NCBI GenBank assembly: GCA_036521075.1
Contig: DATDIL010000165.1
Location: 37,975-101,974, forward strand
From: DAIDKA01 sp036521075
GTDB lineage: Bacteria; Pseudomonadota; Gammaproteobacteria; Steroidobacterales; Steroidobacteraceae
Length of the DNA: 64,000 nt
Direction of reading: 5' to 3'
A program made the translations under genes and the position numbers. Shown in pieces: positions 1 through 8,597 of the stretch. A model generated the notes under the pieces. It had not been told where the DNA came from. It saw only the letters and a program-made list of their open reading frames with translations, and made no database searches. Each line of letters opens with the position of its first letter. Position 1 is the stretch's first letter.

Positions 1-42
1 CGCAACCGCCGCGCGCCCGTCCGGGCATCGTGCGCATACTGA

Positions 43-996
43 TCATTCGTGCGACTTCACGGTCCAGGGCGACTTCGAGTAATACGGCGAACCGATGAAG
101 TCCGCTTCCACCGGCCCCACTGCGCCATCGATGATCTTGAACGTCTCAATGAAACTCCAGGTCTGCGGCTCCTGGAACGGTGACGTTCTTGGGGTGCCGT
201 CGGTGAGCTTGAAGTCAACGACGTTGCCCTTGTGATCGATGAAGCCGCGGAACATCACCAGGCCGCGCGCTTCGTCGACCATCACCACTTCGCGCCGAAC
301 GCGCTTGTTGAACAAATAGGTGCCGAGTTTGAAGGGGCCCGCGCACCCATGCGGCGCGGTCTCCAGGCCATTCTCGATTCGATGGCAGAACGGCGCAAAC
401 TGAGTATGCAAGGTGCCATCATTGTGCGCGAGCGTGGCGTAATAGCCATCGGCGATGCGCATGAGCTCGGCCCGCGGGCGTCGCTGCGTGGGGGTCAAAA
501 GCTGACGCAGCATGGGATCATGCGTGAGCTTGGTGACGTCCCCGAAGGGCGTCGGTGGCGCGCTGACCAGCCGCTTGGTCGACAGCAGATGCTCCGCCTC
601 GACAATTCTGCCGTTCGTGATGCGCAGCCGGATGGCCAGGAAGGCGGGGGTCTTGCCCATCATCACGGCAGTGTAGATGCCGGCGTTGCCCGTGGCCGGA
701 TCCGTGAAGGTCAAGGCCGGCCCAACCTCGGAGGTCACCACATCCCAGCTGCCATCCGGAAATGGCATCTGCACGTTGTTCTCCATGAAGCGAACATGCG
801 CGGCGAACGGCGCCTGCTTCGGGTCATGGTGGACGTAGGCCGCCCGGTACTGGTCAGCGATCTGCGTGAGACACGCATCATCGCAGGCTGCGCGCGCGAC
901 GCACGCGCCGCACAGCGGTGCCGCCACGATGACCAGCCCCAGCCATCCGTAACGGCGCGAAACCCTGGAATTCCAGCGCATTGCGATCCCCCTCAT
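43..996 (-). CDS. Secreted protein of unknown function, SnoaL-like fold possible
   Basis: A 317-residue protein with an N-terminal signal peptide: a basic start, a hydrophobic stretch and a cleavage-like AXA site near residues 34-37. The mature part has two repeat-like segments, each with a short helix beginning IADQY or IADGY followed by a His-rich stretch, which resembles duplicated SnoaL/NTF2-like domains. That fold call is inference, and I recognise no catalytic motif. Two starts are possible. The ATG at 996 has AGGGGAC upstream, and the ATG at 981 has GAGGGGG six bases upstream, so the protein may be five residues shorter. It lies 12 bases downstream of the carotenoid oxygenase gene on the same strand and is probably co-transcribed with it, suggesting a shared but unknown role. 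Confidence 0.6.
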   Translation of the reverse strand: MRGIAMRWNSRVSRRYGWLGLVIVAAPLCGACVARAACDDACLTQIADQYRAAYVHHDPKQAPFAAHVRFMENNVQMPFPDGSWDVVTSEVGPALTFTDPATGNAGIYTAVMMGKTPAFLAIRLRITNGRIVEAEHLLSTKRLVSAPPTPFGDVTKLTHDPMLRQLLTPTQRRPRAELMRIADGYYATLAHNDGTLHTQFAPFCHRIENGLETAPHGCAGPFKLGTYLFNKRVRREVVMVDEARGLVMFRGFIDHKGNVVDFKLTDGTPRTSPFQEPQTWSFIETFKIIDGAVGPVEADFIGSPYYSKSPWTVKSHE

Positions 997-1008
997 TGTT
1001 CTTGTCCC

Positions 1009-2481
1009 CTACACCAGCGGCAGCTCACCCTTGCCGGCCCAGGTACCGTGTACCTGCGAACTCAATCTGAATGGCATGATCACCCGCGCCACATCGCCAT
1101 CCCCCAGGTGTTCGGCGTCCGCGATGATCAGTTCCGAGCGCATCTCGGCATAGTTGGATGCGACACCGATGAGGTATCCCTGCCCTTCCGCGTTACCACG
1201 CGGCACGAAGGTGCATTCCTGCAACGCATGGGTCTTGCCGACAAAATACCGGTCGATCTTGCGGGTCTGTACATCGAACCGCCCATAGGAGTTCGGAACC
1301 GAAACCGGGGCACGCGGACCGGAGCGTTCGCGGTCATAGGGCCTGTGCGGATCGGTGAAGCTCGTATAGATATAGCGTGAGCGCAATGAGAGGGTGCGTG
1401 GGTCCACCTTGCCGATGTCGACAACCGGCATGTCCCAGAGCAACTCTTCCTGCCAGGCGTCGGAGGCGGAATCCAGATCCAGGGTGAACTTGCGGATGAA
1501 AGCCCGTGCCTTGGCGGGATTGAACGGTGTCCCGTCCACGTTGGGGAAGAACGGAAAGAAGTTCGAGTCCCAGAACGGCGCGTACAAAACCACCTTGTTG
1601 CCTTCGCTGTAGGCGTTGAAGGTGTGCATGTGGCAGCGATTCGGACCCTTGAACCAGCGCATCTCCTTCGCGCTGCCCTCACGGGGCATGACGCCGATGT
1701 AGCCCGGCTTGGTCGAGTCCCAACCCCAGTGGATCTTGCCGGCCTTCAGGCGCTCCATGCTGGTGACATAGCCGGAGAACGGCATCACCACATGGCGATG
1801 GGTGAGGGCCATGTCATGGATGATGCTCACATAAGGCACCTTGACCCGCACTTCGTGGCGCACCTTGCCGGTCCGATCGATGCTGTAGATGAACAGGTCA
1901 TCCGAGGCGAGGCCCGTCGCCTCGTAGCCGAAGGCCACCATCTCGCCGGTGACCGGATCGAGCTTGGGGTGCGCCGAGAAGGTCTGGCTCTTCCAGTCAC
2001 CATGGAAATCCCAAGGCCCGATGGTTTCAAGCGTGTTCGGATTGATCTGGTGCGGCAGTCCATCCTCCTTCAATGCAAACAGCTTGCCCGCGTGTGCCAC
2101 CGGAGTCGTATTGGAGACCGTACGCAGGTTCGGATGTAGCGGATCGCGGACGGACGCATCGTCGGTGAAGGGATTGCGGTAGTAACCGTAGAGCTGATGT
2201 CGCGCCTCGCGCTGCATCTGCAGACGATGCGTGTTCACGAAGCGGCCCTTGTAATCCACCTTGCCGCCCTTGAAGCGGAAGCTGCTGATGTAGCCGTCGG
2301 CATTGAGAATGGCATCGTCGGGAAACTTCGGGGGGTAATACCATTCGTAGCCCGAGCGATAGAATGCGCCGTCCAGGTCCTGCGGAATCTTGCCGACGAC
2401 TTCGCAGTCATCGATGGCCACTTCGAACCGCAGCGGCGACATGAAGCCGCGCCCCGCCGCACTCTCAGACAAATCGGCCAT
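1009..2481 (-). CDS. Carotenoid oxygenase family protein (non-haem iron dioxygenase)
   Basis: This 490-residue protein has the length and layout of the RPE65/CCD/lignostilbene dioxygenase family. These seven-bladed propellers hold Fe(II) with four histidines and cleave C=C bonds in apocarotenoids or stilbenes. Visible candidate ligands are the His in SAHPK (near residue 170), IIHDMA (near 222), CHMHTF (near 285) and the C-terminal VHGTW (near 479). No signal peptide is evident, so it is probably cytoplasmic. An AAGGGGG ribosome site lies about nine bases before the ATG. The downstream secreted protein gene follows after 12 bases, suggesting a two-gene operon. No carotenoid synthesis genes are present here, so the substrate could equally be a lignin-derived stilbene. 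Confidence 0.9.
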   Translation of the reverse strand: MADLSESAAGRGFMSPLRFEVAIDDCEVVGKIPQDLDGAFYRSGYEWYYPPKFPDDAILNADGYISSFRFKGGKVDYKGRFVNTHRLQMQREARHQLYGYYRNPFTDDASVRDPLHPNLRTVSNTTPVAHAGKLFALKEDGLPHQINPNTLETIGPWDFHGDWKSQTFSAHPKLDPVTGEMVAFGYEATGLASDDLFIYSIDRTGKVRHEVRVKVPYVSIIHDMALTHRHVVMPFSGYVTSMERLKAGKIHWGWDSTKPGYIGVMPREGSAKEMRWFKGPNRCHMHTFNAYSEGNKVVLYAPFWDSNFFPFFPNVDGTPFNPAKARAFIRKFTLDLDSASDAWQEELLWDMPVVDIGKVDPRTLSLRSRYIYTSFTDPHRPYDRERSGPRAPVSVPNSYGRFDVQTRKIDRYFVGKTHALQECTFVPRGNAEGQGYLIGVASNYAEMRSELIIADAEHLGDGDVARVIMPFRLSSQVHGTWAGKGELPLV

Positions 2482-2659
2482 GTCGCGCGCCCCCTTTGAG
2501 TCTCACCGCAATGTACTCCCGTCCAGCCACCGCATACACACAAATGCCGGCAAACTGTCACCCATGCGACCACCGGCCGCAATGCGGCAATGCCGGCCAC
2601 CGCGCAGCGGCGGCCGGGGGGATTGCCAGCCATACCGCCGCTGCAGTGCGGACGATGGA

Positions 2660-2959
2660 TTATTCGGGTTTGAGCCGGTTGTCCACTCGTACGACGCCAT
2701 CGACGCTTTGGGCATCGCGCGTCACCGTGTTGATATCACCCTGTGGCATCTGTCCGCCCACCAGTGTTACCACGCCGTCGTGGGTCATCACCATGACATG
2801 CGGCGCCACGGTGGGATCATCCGTCTGCAGTTTCTGCTTCACCTGTTCAGTGATCTGCCGATCGTTCGCCTTGGCACTGTGCGATTCGGCATGCACCAGC
2901 ATCGGTGTCGACGCGATGAACGCGGTCGCAACCAGGGTGAGTAGTGGTTTGTGGGTCAT
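2660..2959 (-). CDS. Periplasmic BON-domain protein (OsmY-like)
   Basis: A short protein (99 residues from the chosen start) with a signal peptide ending in VHA-E and one BON domain (about residues 33-98). The domain shows the typical pattern: a helix ITEQVKQKL, a strand with VMVMTHDGVVTLVG, and the closing VVRVDNRL. BON domains bind phospholipid surfaces in the periplasm and are common in osmotic or envelope stress proteins. The start at 2959 is chosen because AAGGAG lies eight bases upstream. An in-frame ATG at 2992 lacks such a site. It stands alone, 178 bases downstream of the carotenoid oxygenase start on the same strand. Confidence 0.85.
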   Translation of the reverse strand: MTHKPLLTLVATAFIASTPMLVHAESHSAKANDRQITEQVKQKLQTDDPTVAPHVMVMTHDGVVTLVGGQMPQGDINTVTRDAQSVDGVVRVDNRLKPE

Positions 2960-3167
2960 GGGATGGCTCCTTGCATAAGTGACTGGCTTCATGCCCTCGA
3001 GATTGGCCTCTTCGCACGCCTGTATTTTACTCCTTTGTGCGTCGCACCGGTCTCAAGCGCGGACCTGGCATCGGGCATAGCAGCGCATTCGAATCATGGT
3101 CCGCGCCCCGATTGCATGTCGGAAGGCTCTGATAGACTCGGGCCTATACGCAGCGGACACTTGTGGC

Positions 3168-3434
3168 ATGGCAACCGGTTGGGCAGGCGAAGGCGCGGTC
3201 AACGAACAGATCGAAGCCACCGTGAAGGATGCGGTGGAGCGCGCGCGCAGCCGACTGCCGCAGGGGCCGGCTCTGACACAGTGTGCCGAATGCGGTGCCG
3301 TGATTCCGGAGGCGCGACGACAGGCCGTGCCCGGCGTGCGGTTGTGCCTGATCTGCCAGGAGGCGGCCGACGCCAGTGCCGCGAACTTCAGTGGCTATAA
3401 CCGGCGCGGCAGCAAGGACAGCCAGCTGCGCTAA
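3168..3434 (+). CDS. ybiI: DksA/TraR-type zinc-finger protein, YbiI-like
   Basis: An 88-residue protein with the CxxC(x)nCxxC zinc finger of the DksA/TraR family: CAEC and CLIC. It starts MATGWAGEGAVNEQI and ends GYNRRGSKDSQLR, which closely matches my memory of enterobacterial YbiI. That family lacks the long coiled coil of DksA and its role is uncertain. The start at 3168 gives the normal family length. A longer frame from 3096 would add an unrelated N-terminus. In enterobacteria ybiI sits beside fiu-ybiX, but here the fiu/ybiX-like genes are 38 kb away, so the linkage has been broken. Confidence 0.9.
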   Translation: MATGWAGEGAVNEQIEATVKDAVERARSRLPQGPALTQCAECGAVIPEARRQAVPGVRLCLICQEAADASAANFSGYNRRGSKDSQLR

Positions 3435-3493
3435 AGACAGCTGTGCCGATTGTCCTACTGCCACGCCCGTGTTGCTGTGCCATCATCAGCGGC

Positions 3494-3970
3494 ATGTCGG
3501 CACAGAAAATCGGTGTGGCGGTCGCGGCAGTCATGGCGGGCGGCCTGCTTCTTCCCGCCCTCGCCCATGCCGAGCAATGGGCCTATGCCATGCAAACCGG
3601 CCATGGCGACCATTCCATCCAGGTGGACGTGGATAGTCTCGCCCACAAGCAAGGCTATATCGCGGCGCGCCTGCTGTATCAGTACTACCCGAACGAGGGG
3701 AGCGCTTCCGAGCCGGCCTCCGCTACCGTTCACTCTGCTGTGGTCGAGGGCGCGTTCGATTGCAAGGGGCGGCGCTTCCAGACCTTGAGCCGAACGCAGT
3801 ACGCGGCGGCGCAAGCCAAGGGTGCTGCGGGACCGACTGTTCACTCCGACCTGGCCGCGGAGCGCTGGAAGTTGGCCAGTGCGGACCCGGAAACCTTCGC
3901 GATCATCGATTGGGTGTGCAGTGTCGCGACCCACAAGTTGGCCCAGGATCAGGCCGGCTCCAAACCGTAG
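3494..3970 (+). CDS. Small secreted protein, surface-adhesin-E-like
   Basis: A 158-residue protein with a clear signal peptide (hydrophobic residues 6-20, cleavage after AHA, then EQWAYA). The mature domain is short and beta-rich with two cysteines, in FDCKG and DWVCSV, positioned to form a disulphide that closes the fold. This arrangement resembles the surface-adhesin protein E domain family, but the match is from memory only. The ATG at 3494 is preferred over an upstream frame because the signal peptide begins there. Its last 22 bases overlap the 3' end of the opposite-strand ModA-like gene, so the two are convergent. Confidence 0.65.
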   Translation: MSAQKIGVAVAAVMAGGLLLPALAHAEQWAYAMQTGHGDHSIQVDVDSLAHKQGYIAARLLYQYYPNEGSASEPASATVHSAVVEGAFDCKGRRFQTLSRTQYAAAQAKGAAGPTVHSDLAAERWKLASADPETFAIIDWVCSVATHKLAQDQAGSKP

Positions 3971-4638
3971 CGCCGTTTGACGGCTGCCGCGGCCGGCAGG
4001 CGCATGAAATCCAGCAGCTGCGCGGCGAGCTGCGGCTGCTCGCAGCGAGCGCCGATCGCGCCGGAAAAAGTGGTGATGGTTTGAATCGTCTCGGGCAGCG
4101 GGCCGAGTACATCGACCCCCGCCACGTTGAGCAGCTCGCTGAGCTGTTGAAAACCCAAGGCTGCCTCGCCCCCGGCCACCAGCGATCCGACCGGAATCCC
4201 CGGGGGCGGCACGACAATGCGCGGTTCGATGGCTGCGTAGATGCCCCAGCGCCGGAAGAGCTTCTCCAGATACACGCCACTGGGCCCGGTCGAATAACTG
4301 ATCGAGCTGGCGGCCGACACTGCGGCCTGCACTGCCGCTTCCGTGCTGATATCGGGGCGGTGTGCGCCACTGCGTACCGCGATAGCGACACCGGATCTCA
4401 CCAGGTCAACCCGGCCGGCGCGCAGCCACCCGCCGGCAATGAGCTTGTCGATGGCCGAGTCCGACAGGACGACGACATCGGCGTAATCGCCGGCCTGCAT
4501 CCGTTTGGCGACCTCGACTCCGCCGGCGGCCGCGGCTGCCACCGCCAGCCCGGTCTGCGCCGTGAAACCCCGGATCAGTTCCGCCAGCACTTCGCGTGCG
4601 GCCATGGAGGAGAGTAATTTCAAGGGGTGCTGGGTCAT
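3949..4638 (-). CDS. ModA-like substrate-binding-domain protein without signal peptide
   Basis: A 229-residue protein with the type II periplasmic binding fold of the ModA/molybdate-binding family. It has an N-terminal LKLLSSMAAREVL strand-helix, an AADVVVLSD-like YADVVVLSDSAID segment near residues 53-65, and SYSTGPSGVYLEKL in the hinge region. It starts directly with MTQHPLKLLSS and has no signal peptide, so as written it stays in the cytoplasm, unlike a transport-binding protein. Its ATG overlaps the stop of the aminotransferase gene by four bases, making it the last gene of the phosphonate operon. It could bind a phosphonate intermediate or an oxyanion as a sensor or chaperone. Its function is not deducible from sequence. 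Confidence 0.75.
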   Translation of the reverse strand: MTQHPLKLLSSMAAREVLAELIRGFTAQTGLAVAAAAAGGVEVAKRMQAGDYADVVVLSDSAIDKLIAGGWLRAGRVDLVRSGVAIAVRSGAHRPDISTEAAVQAAVSAASSISYSTGPSGVYLEKLFRRWGIYAAIEPRIVVPPPGIPVGSLVAGGEAALGFQQLSELLNVAGVDVLGPLPETIQTITTFSGAIGARCEQPQLAAQLLDFMRLPAAAAVKRRYGLEPA

Positions 4639-5708
4639 ATCAATTCCTCAAAGCATGCCAGCAGTCGGCGGATATCCTCGGGAGTGATTTCCCCCATCGT
4701 CGCAATCCGGAACAACGTGCGCGACAGATCACCCTGACCCGCATAGATCACGAAGCCGCCGGCCTTGAGTGCATCGTGCAACATCGGGTAGCCCATGCCC
4801 TGTGGCAAATGATAGGCCCGCAGCACCACCGATGAATCGCGCGGCGCAAGCAGTGCGCTGATCCCCAACTGCGCCAACCCGGCGCGGACCTGCTCGGCAA
4901 GGGCCGCATAGCGCGCAAAGCGCGTGACGCGGCCACCCTGCTCCTCGTATTCGCGCAGCGCTTCCCGCAATCCGTAGTAGACGTGGACGGCTGGCGTGAA
5001 GGGCGTGTTGCGCTGTTCCTGCAACCGCGCCAGTCGCGCCAGGTCCAGGTAATAGGTGCGGCTCACGGCGCCGTGCAATGCGGTGCGTCGGGTGATGACG
5101 AAGGACACCCCCGGCACACCATGCAGACACTTGTTCGCCGTCGCGGCCACGGCGGCGAGGCTGCCGCCAAGCTCGGAGTGCGCAAAATCGATGGCCTCCG
5201 CGCCGAAGCTGCTGACGCCATCGAGCAGCAATTGCACGCCCCGTGCAGCGCACAGGCGGCCTAGGGCGTTGATTTCCGTCAGGCGCCCGGTGGTCGTCTC
5301 ATGGTGAACCACCGCCAGGTGCGTAAATGATCCGCTGCCCAAGCGCGCAGCCACCTGGCCCAGGTCCGGTGCGTCGCGCCACGCGCCCGCAAGCGCCTCA
5401 TGGGCAATGCGGTACTGGGCACACATCTGTGTCATCCGCTCCCCGTAGACGCCGTTCTCCAGCACCAGCACGCGTGCATCCGGCGCTGGCAGGCTGGCCA
5501 TCATGCTCTCGACCGCCGCGGTACCCGAGCCCGTCATCAGCACGGCGGTCCATTGTCCGGGATCGAGGCCATAGACCGCGAGCAGGCGCGCCCGGATCTC
5601 CTCCTGCAAATCAAAGAACTCCGCCTCACGGTGGCAAAGATCCGGGTTGAGCAGGCTGCGACGGACGCGCTCGCTCAAGCCTACCGGGCCGGGGTTCAGC
5701 AGAATCAC
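4635..5708 (-). CDS. phnW: 2-aminoethylphosphonate aminotransferase (PhnW family, probably biosynthetic)
   Basis: A 357-residue PLP-dependent class V aminotransferase. It starts with LLNPGPVGLSERV, typical of PhnW/AGXT-like enzymes. The PLP-contacting Asp is in LLDGVSS (D163) and the Schiff-base Lys is in ATANKCLHG (K193). The family interconverts phosphonoacetaldehyde and 2-aminoethylphosphonate. Next to PEP mutase and phosphonopyruvate decarboxylase the reaction should run toward AEP. The start codon is GTG and overlaps the TGA of ppd (GTGA), and its own stop overlaps the next ATG. This is strong evidence for translational coupling. No phosphonatase or C-P lyase gene is nearby, which argues against a catabolic role. 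Confidence 0.9.
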   Translation of the reverse strand: MILLNPGPVGLSERVRRSLLNPDLCHREAEFFDLQEEIRARLLAVYGLDPGQWTAVLMTGSGTAAVESMMASLPAPDARVLVLENGVYGERMTQMCAQYRIAHEALAGAWRDAPDLGQVAARLGSGSFTHLAVVHHETTTGRLTEINALGRLCAARGVQLLLDGVSSFGAEAIDFAHSELGGSLAAVAATANKCLHGVPGVSFVITRRTALHGAVSRTYYLDLARLARLQEQRNTPFTPAVHVYYGLREALREYEEQGGRVTRFARYAALAEQVRAGLAQLGISALLAPRDSSVVLRAYHLPQGMGYPMLHDALKAGGFVIYAGQGDLSRTLFRIATMGEITPEDIRRLLACFEELI

Positions 5709-6880
5709 GCCTTCACCTTGATGTACTGCATGAAGCGTTCGCGCACCTGGGCCGGTGCCATTTTCGGACGCGGTAAATCGTGCGGCGTACCGGTACGCGT
5801 CAGCAGACGCGCGAAATGCGGCCCGTCGCTTAAGGCCAGCCAGGAGGCCAGCTGTGCCACCGAATCCGTATCCAGGCAGGTGCGGTAGCCACAGGCGGCC
5901 GCGACCTGCGCGAAGGCCACCGTGGCCGACACGGTGGCCTGCCCACCCGTGGATTCATGGACACCGTTATCAAGCAGCAGATGCCACAAGTTGCGCGGCA
6001 CGGTCGCGCCCACCGTGGCCAGGGCACCCAGCCGCATCAGCGCCGCGCCATCCCCATCCAGTGCAATCACTTTGAGGTCCGGTCGCGCCAGCGCGAGCCC
6101 CAGCGCCAGCGGCGTGACGCAACCCATCGAGCCCACCATGTAGAAATGATTGGCGCGATCGGCGATGGCATACAGCTCGCGTGCACAAAACCCCGTCGAG
6201 GCCAGCAGCACGGTCGCTGCAGCGCTCGTGTGGGCCACGACCTCACGCAACGCCAGCGCACGCGAGGGCCGCTGTTCGGCCGCGAGGCCGCTGCGGCGCA
6301 CGCTGACCTGCGTCGCAGGTCCCTGTGCAACGGTCGCATCGGGCACCACGCGCAAGGGCGTCGCGGCGACACTGCCTTTCTGCATCAGCAGTGCGTAGGG
6401 ACGCCCTGTGGCATTCATATGCGTCAGCGCCCGATCGAGCACCGCCGGCACCTGTGAGACTTCGGTCGGAAACAGCTCCCACGCGATCTGCATGGTGTCG
6501 AGCATGGTCGGGGTGATCGGGCCCATCAATGCGTGTTGCGGTTCATCGGCTACGCCGGGCTGTCCCCGCCAGGTCACGATAAGCAGCTGCGGCAGAGCGA
6601 ATGTCCAGGTCAGGGAGGTGAGCGGGCTCACGGCATTGCCGAGCCCGGAGTTCTGCATCATGGCAATGCCGCGTCCGGCGCCGCCCCGACCATCTCCCGC
6701 CAGCGCTACACCGGCCGCCAGCGCCACGGCATCGCCTTCGTTGGTCATCGACACGTAGCGCAGGCTCATATCCTGCACTACGTAGTTGATGAATGGCGTC
6801 AGGTACGAACAAGGAACGCCCGCGTACCACTGAAAGCCGCGCGCTCGGGCGGCCTCGACGAAATCACGCGCCTCGAGCAT
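5705..6880 (-). CDS. ppd: Phosphonopyruvate decarboxylase
   Basis: A 391-residue thiamine-diphosphate enzyme that decarboxylates phosphonopyruvate to phosphonoacetaldehyde, the irreversible step that pulls the PEP mutase equilibrium. The N-terminus MLEARDFVEAARARGF leads into YAGVPCSYLTPF, matching the family's GVPDSLLK region. The ThDP motif is GDGAALMRLG followed by LLDNGVHEST. The catalytic-glutamate region is in SMTNEGDAVALAAG. I chose the ATG at 6880 because it matches usual family N-termini. ATG 6904 is an alternative, and a longer frame from 7021 would add a basic tail that is only the shadow of the pepM gene. It overlaps the 3' end of pepM by 17 bases. Confidence 0.92.
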   Translation of the reverse strand: MLEARDFVEAARARGFQWYAGVPCSYLTPFINYVVQDMSLRYVSMTNEGDAVALAAGVALAGDGRGGAGRGIAMMQNSGLGNAVSPLTSLTWTFALPQLLIVTWRGQPGVADEPQHALMGPITPTMLDTMQIAWELFPTEVSQVPAVLDRALTHMNATGRPYALLMQKGSVAATPLRVVPDATVAQGPATQVSVRRSGLAAEQRPSRALALREVVAHTSAAATVLLASTGFCARELYAIADRANHFYMVGSMGCVTPLALGLALARPDLKVIALDGDGAALMRLGALATVGATVPRNLWHLLLDNGVHESTGGQATVSATVAFAQVAAACGYRTCLDTDSVAQLASWLALSDGPHFARLLTRTGTPHDLPRPKMAPAQVRERFMQYIKVKA

Positions 6881-8597
6881 CGGGAATATTGCCAACGGTG
6901 CCATCCGGCACGTCACCGAGCGGGGCCTGCGCGTGCGCGAAATCCACGGCGGAGTGCAGGTCTTCCAGATCATTGACCCCGCGCCAGTGACCGTGCACGT
7001 ACTGCACCTCGATCGCGGCACCGTCCGTCACCAGGGCATTGAGCAGTGCCGGCATGTCCAGGGATTCGAAATCCGGTCGCGCCTGCAACTGTGCGAGCAC
7101 GCGCGTGAGGCGCGGCACGCCACTGCGACTGACATTCACCAGCCCGATCCAGCGCCCGTGGGCCTCGGGCGCCAGCTGCGTACCTTCGCTCGGCGCATCG
7201 CGGCTCCCGACAATGCGCTCCAGCCTGACCGGCGTACCAAACAGGCCCCGATCATCGGCGCGCGTGCAATAGGCGAAGTCCCGCACGGTGCGATTGTCGG
7301 CACTGGATGCCGAGGAATCCACGACTACCGAGAACTCCCCCTTGCTCTCCACCAGCGCGCGCAGCACGTAGCTGCGGAACAGCAGGTCCCCATACGCGAT
7401 GACGGTGTCCGCATCGAGGTTTTCGATCGCGCAGGCGAGGGAGGCAAGCTCGCCGGTCCGCGCATGTCTTTCGTTGATGACCAGGCGGATGCCGGCCGTA
7501 TCAATGGCATCGGCGCGGTAGCCGCCGACCACCGTGATCTGATTGATCTGCTGCTTCTTGAAGGCATCGACCAGCCAGCGCAGCAGCGGCTTGCCGGCAA
7601 TATTGAGCATGATCTTCGGCCGATCGGCGGTCTGTGCCTCCAGGCCGCGACCGCGCCCGGCCGCGAGCACGATCGCGCTGCGCGCGGCGGTTGCCGCCGA
7701 CAGGTACAGCCGCTCGGCGGCTGAGTACTCATCGGCATCCTGCAGGCGAAAGATCTCCTCGACAGCGACGATCCGGTCTTCGATATTCACGACGGTCTGA
7801 TGGTCGTGAATGTCGCGGGCCACCGCCTGCATGGCTGCAGCCGAGGAGCGCACCAGGTGATTGGCCCAGATCACGGTGCTGATACCGGCCTTGCGGAACA
7901 CCTCGCTGGGTGTGCTGTAGTACTTGGTCGGCACAATGACCAGTGGCGCGCGACCCGCCCATTCGCGCGCAAAGATCAGGATTTCATCGGGCCGCGACAG
8001 CTTGCTGTGAATGAGGATGGCATCCGCGCCCGCGCGCCGATAGGCCTCCGCCCGCCGCAAGGCCTCCTCCATGCCCCAGCCGGCGATGAGCGCCTCGACT
8101 CGCGCGACAATGCAGAAATCCGGATCAGTCTGGGTATCCTTGCCGGCGGCGATCTTGCCGGCAAACTCCTCGATATCCGCCAGCGGCTGACGCTCACCAT
8201 TCAGGAAGCTGTTGGTCTTGGGAAAAATCTTGTCTTCGATGCACACGCCACCGATGCCGCGCTGCTCCAGCTTGCGAACCAGGCGGCGCAGATTGTTGAA
8301 GTTGCCGTAGCCGGTATCACCGTCGAGCAGGATGGGCAGATCGCTGGCGTCGGCCATGAATTCCAGCATGTCGACGACCTGGGTCCAGCTCGCCTCATTG
8401 TTGTCGCGCACGCCGAACTGGGCGGAAATCGACAACCCCGAGGCCCAGATGCCCCGAAATCCGGCCTCCCGGACAATGCGCGCGGACAGCCCGTTGTGCG
8501 CCTCCATCAGGAACTCGAGTTGCGGGCTGACCAGCATCTGGCGCAGCTGGGCACTGCGCGAGACGCGCACCGGTCGTGTCGTGATTGTCGCGTTCAT
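6864..8597 (-). CDS. pepM: Phosphoenolpyruvate mutase fused to a nucleotidyltransferase (PepM-PntC-like)
   Basis: A 577-residue fusion. Residues about 15-290 are PEP mutase, the isocitrate-lyase-superfamily enzyme that makes the C-P bond. The diagnostic EDK(x)5NS motif is intact (EDKIFPKTNS, residues 121-130), with DGDTG at 92-96. Residues about 307-560 form a nucleotidyltransferase with the signature LAAGRGRGLE (311-320), PKIML (327-331) and a C-terminal HWRGVNDLEDL segment. In phosphonate clusters such domains (PntC type) activate AEP with CTP, so one polypeptide may carry the first and a later step. The start ATG at 8597 overlaps the upstream TGA by four bases. CMP-AEP as product is inference from family precedent. 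Confidence 0.93.
   Translation of the reverse strand: MNATITTRPVRVSRSAQLRQMLVSPQLEFLMEAHNGLSARIVREAGFRGIWASGLSISAQFGVRDNNEASWTQVVDMLEFMADASDLPILLDGDTGYGNFNNLRRLVRKLEQRGIGGVCIEDKIFPKTNSFLNGERQPLADIEEFAGKIAAGKDTQTDPDFCIVARVEALIAGWGMEEALRRAEAYRRAGADAILIHSKLSRPDEILIFAREWAGRAPLVIVPTKYYSTPSEVFRKAGISTVIWANHLVRSSAAAMQAVARDIHDHQTVVNIEDRIVAVEEIFRLQDADEYSAAERLYLSAATAARSAIVLAAGRGRGLEAQTADRPKIMLNIAGKPLLRWLVDAFKKQQINQITVVGGYRADAIDTAGIRLVINERHARTGELASLACAIENLDADTVIAYGDLLFRSYVLRALVESKGEFSVVVDSSASSADNRTVRDFAYCTRADDRGLFGTPVRLERIVGSRDAPSEGTQLAPEAHGRWIGLVNVSRSGVPRLTRVLAQLQARPDFESLDMPALLNALVTDGAAIEVQYVHGHWRGVNDLEDLHSAVDFAHAQAPLGDVPDGTVGNIPDARGA

Noticed and set aside
3760..4617. Plus-strand 285-codon frame antisense to the ModA-like gene
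   Set aside because: No recognisable domain, and it overlaps both the secreted-protein gene and the ModA-like gene, which have clear family features and coupled starts.
4635..5708. Phosphonate catabolism as the role of the aminotransferase
   Set aside because: PhnW also degrades AEP in other species, but there is no phosphonatase, phosphonoacetaldehyde dehydrogenase or C-P lyase here, and the operon contains PEP mutase, which only makes C-P bonds in this setting.
6881..7021. N-terminal extension of phosphonopyruvate decarboxylase
   Set aside because: The added residues are Arg/Ser/Cys-rich and unlike the family. They lie within the pepM coding region in another frame.
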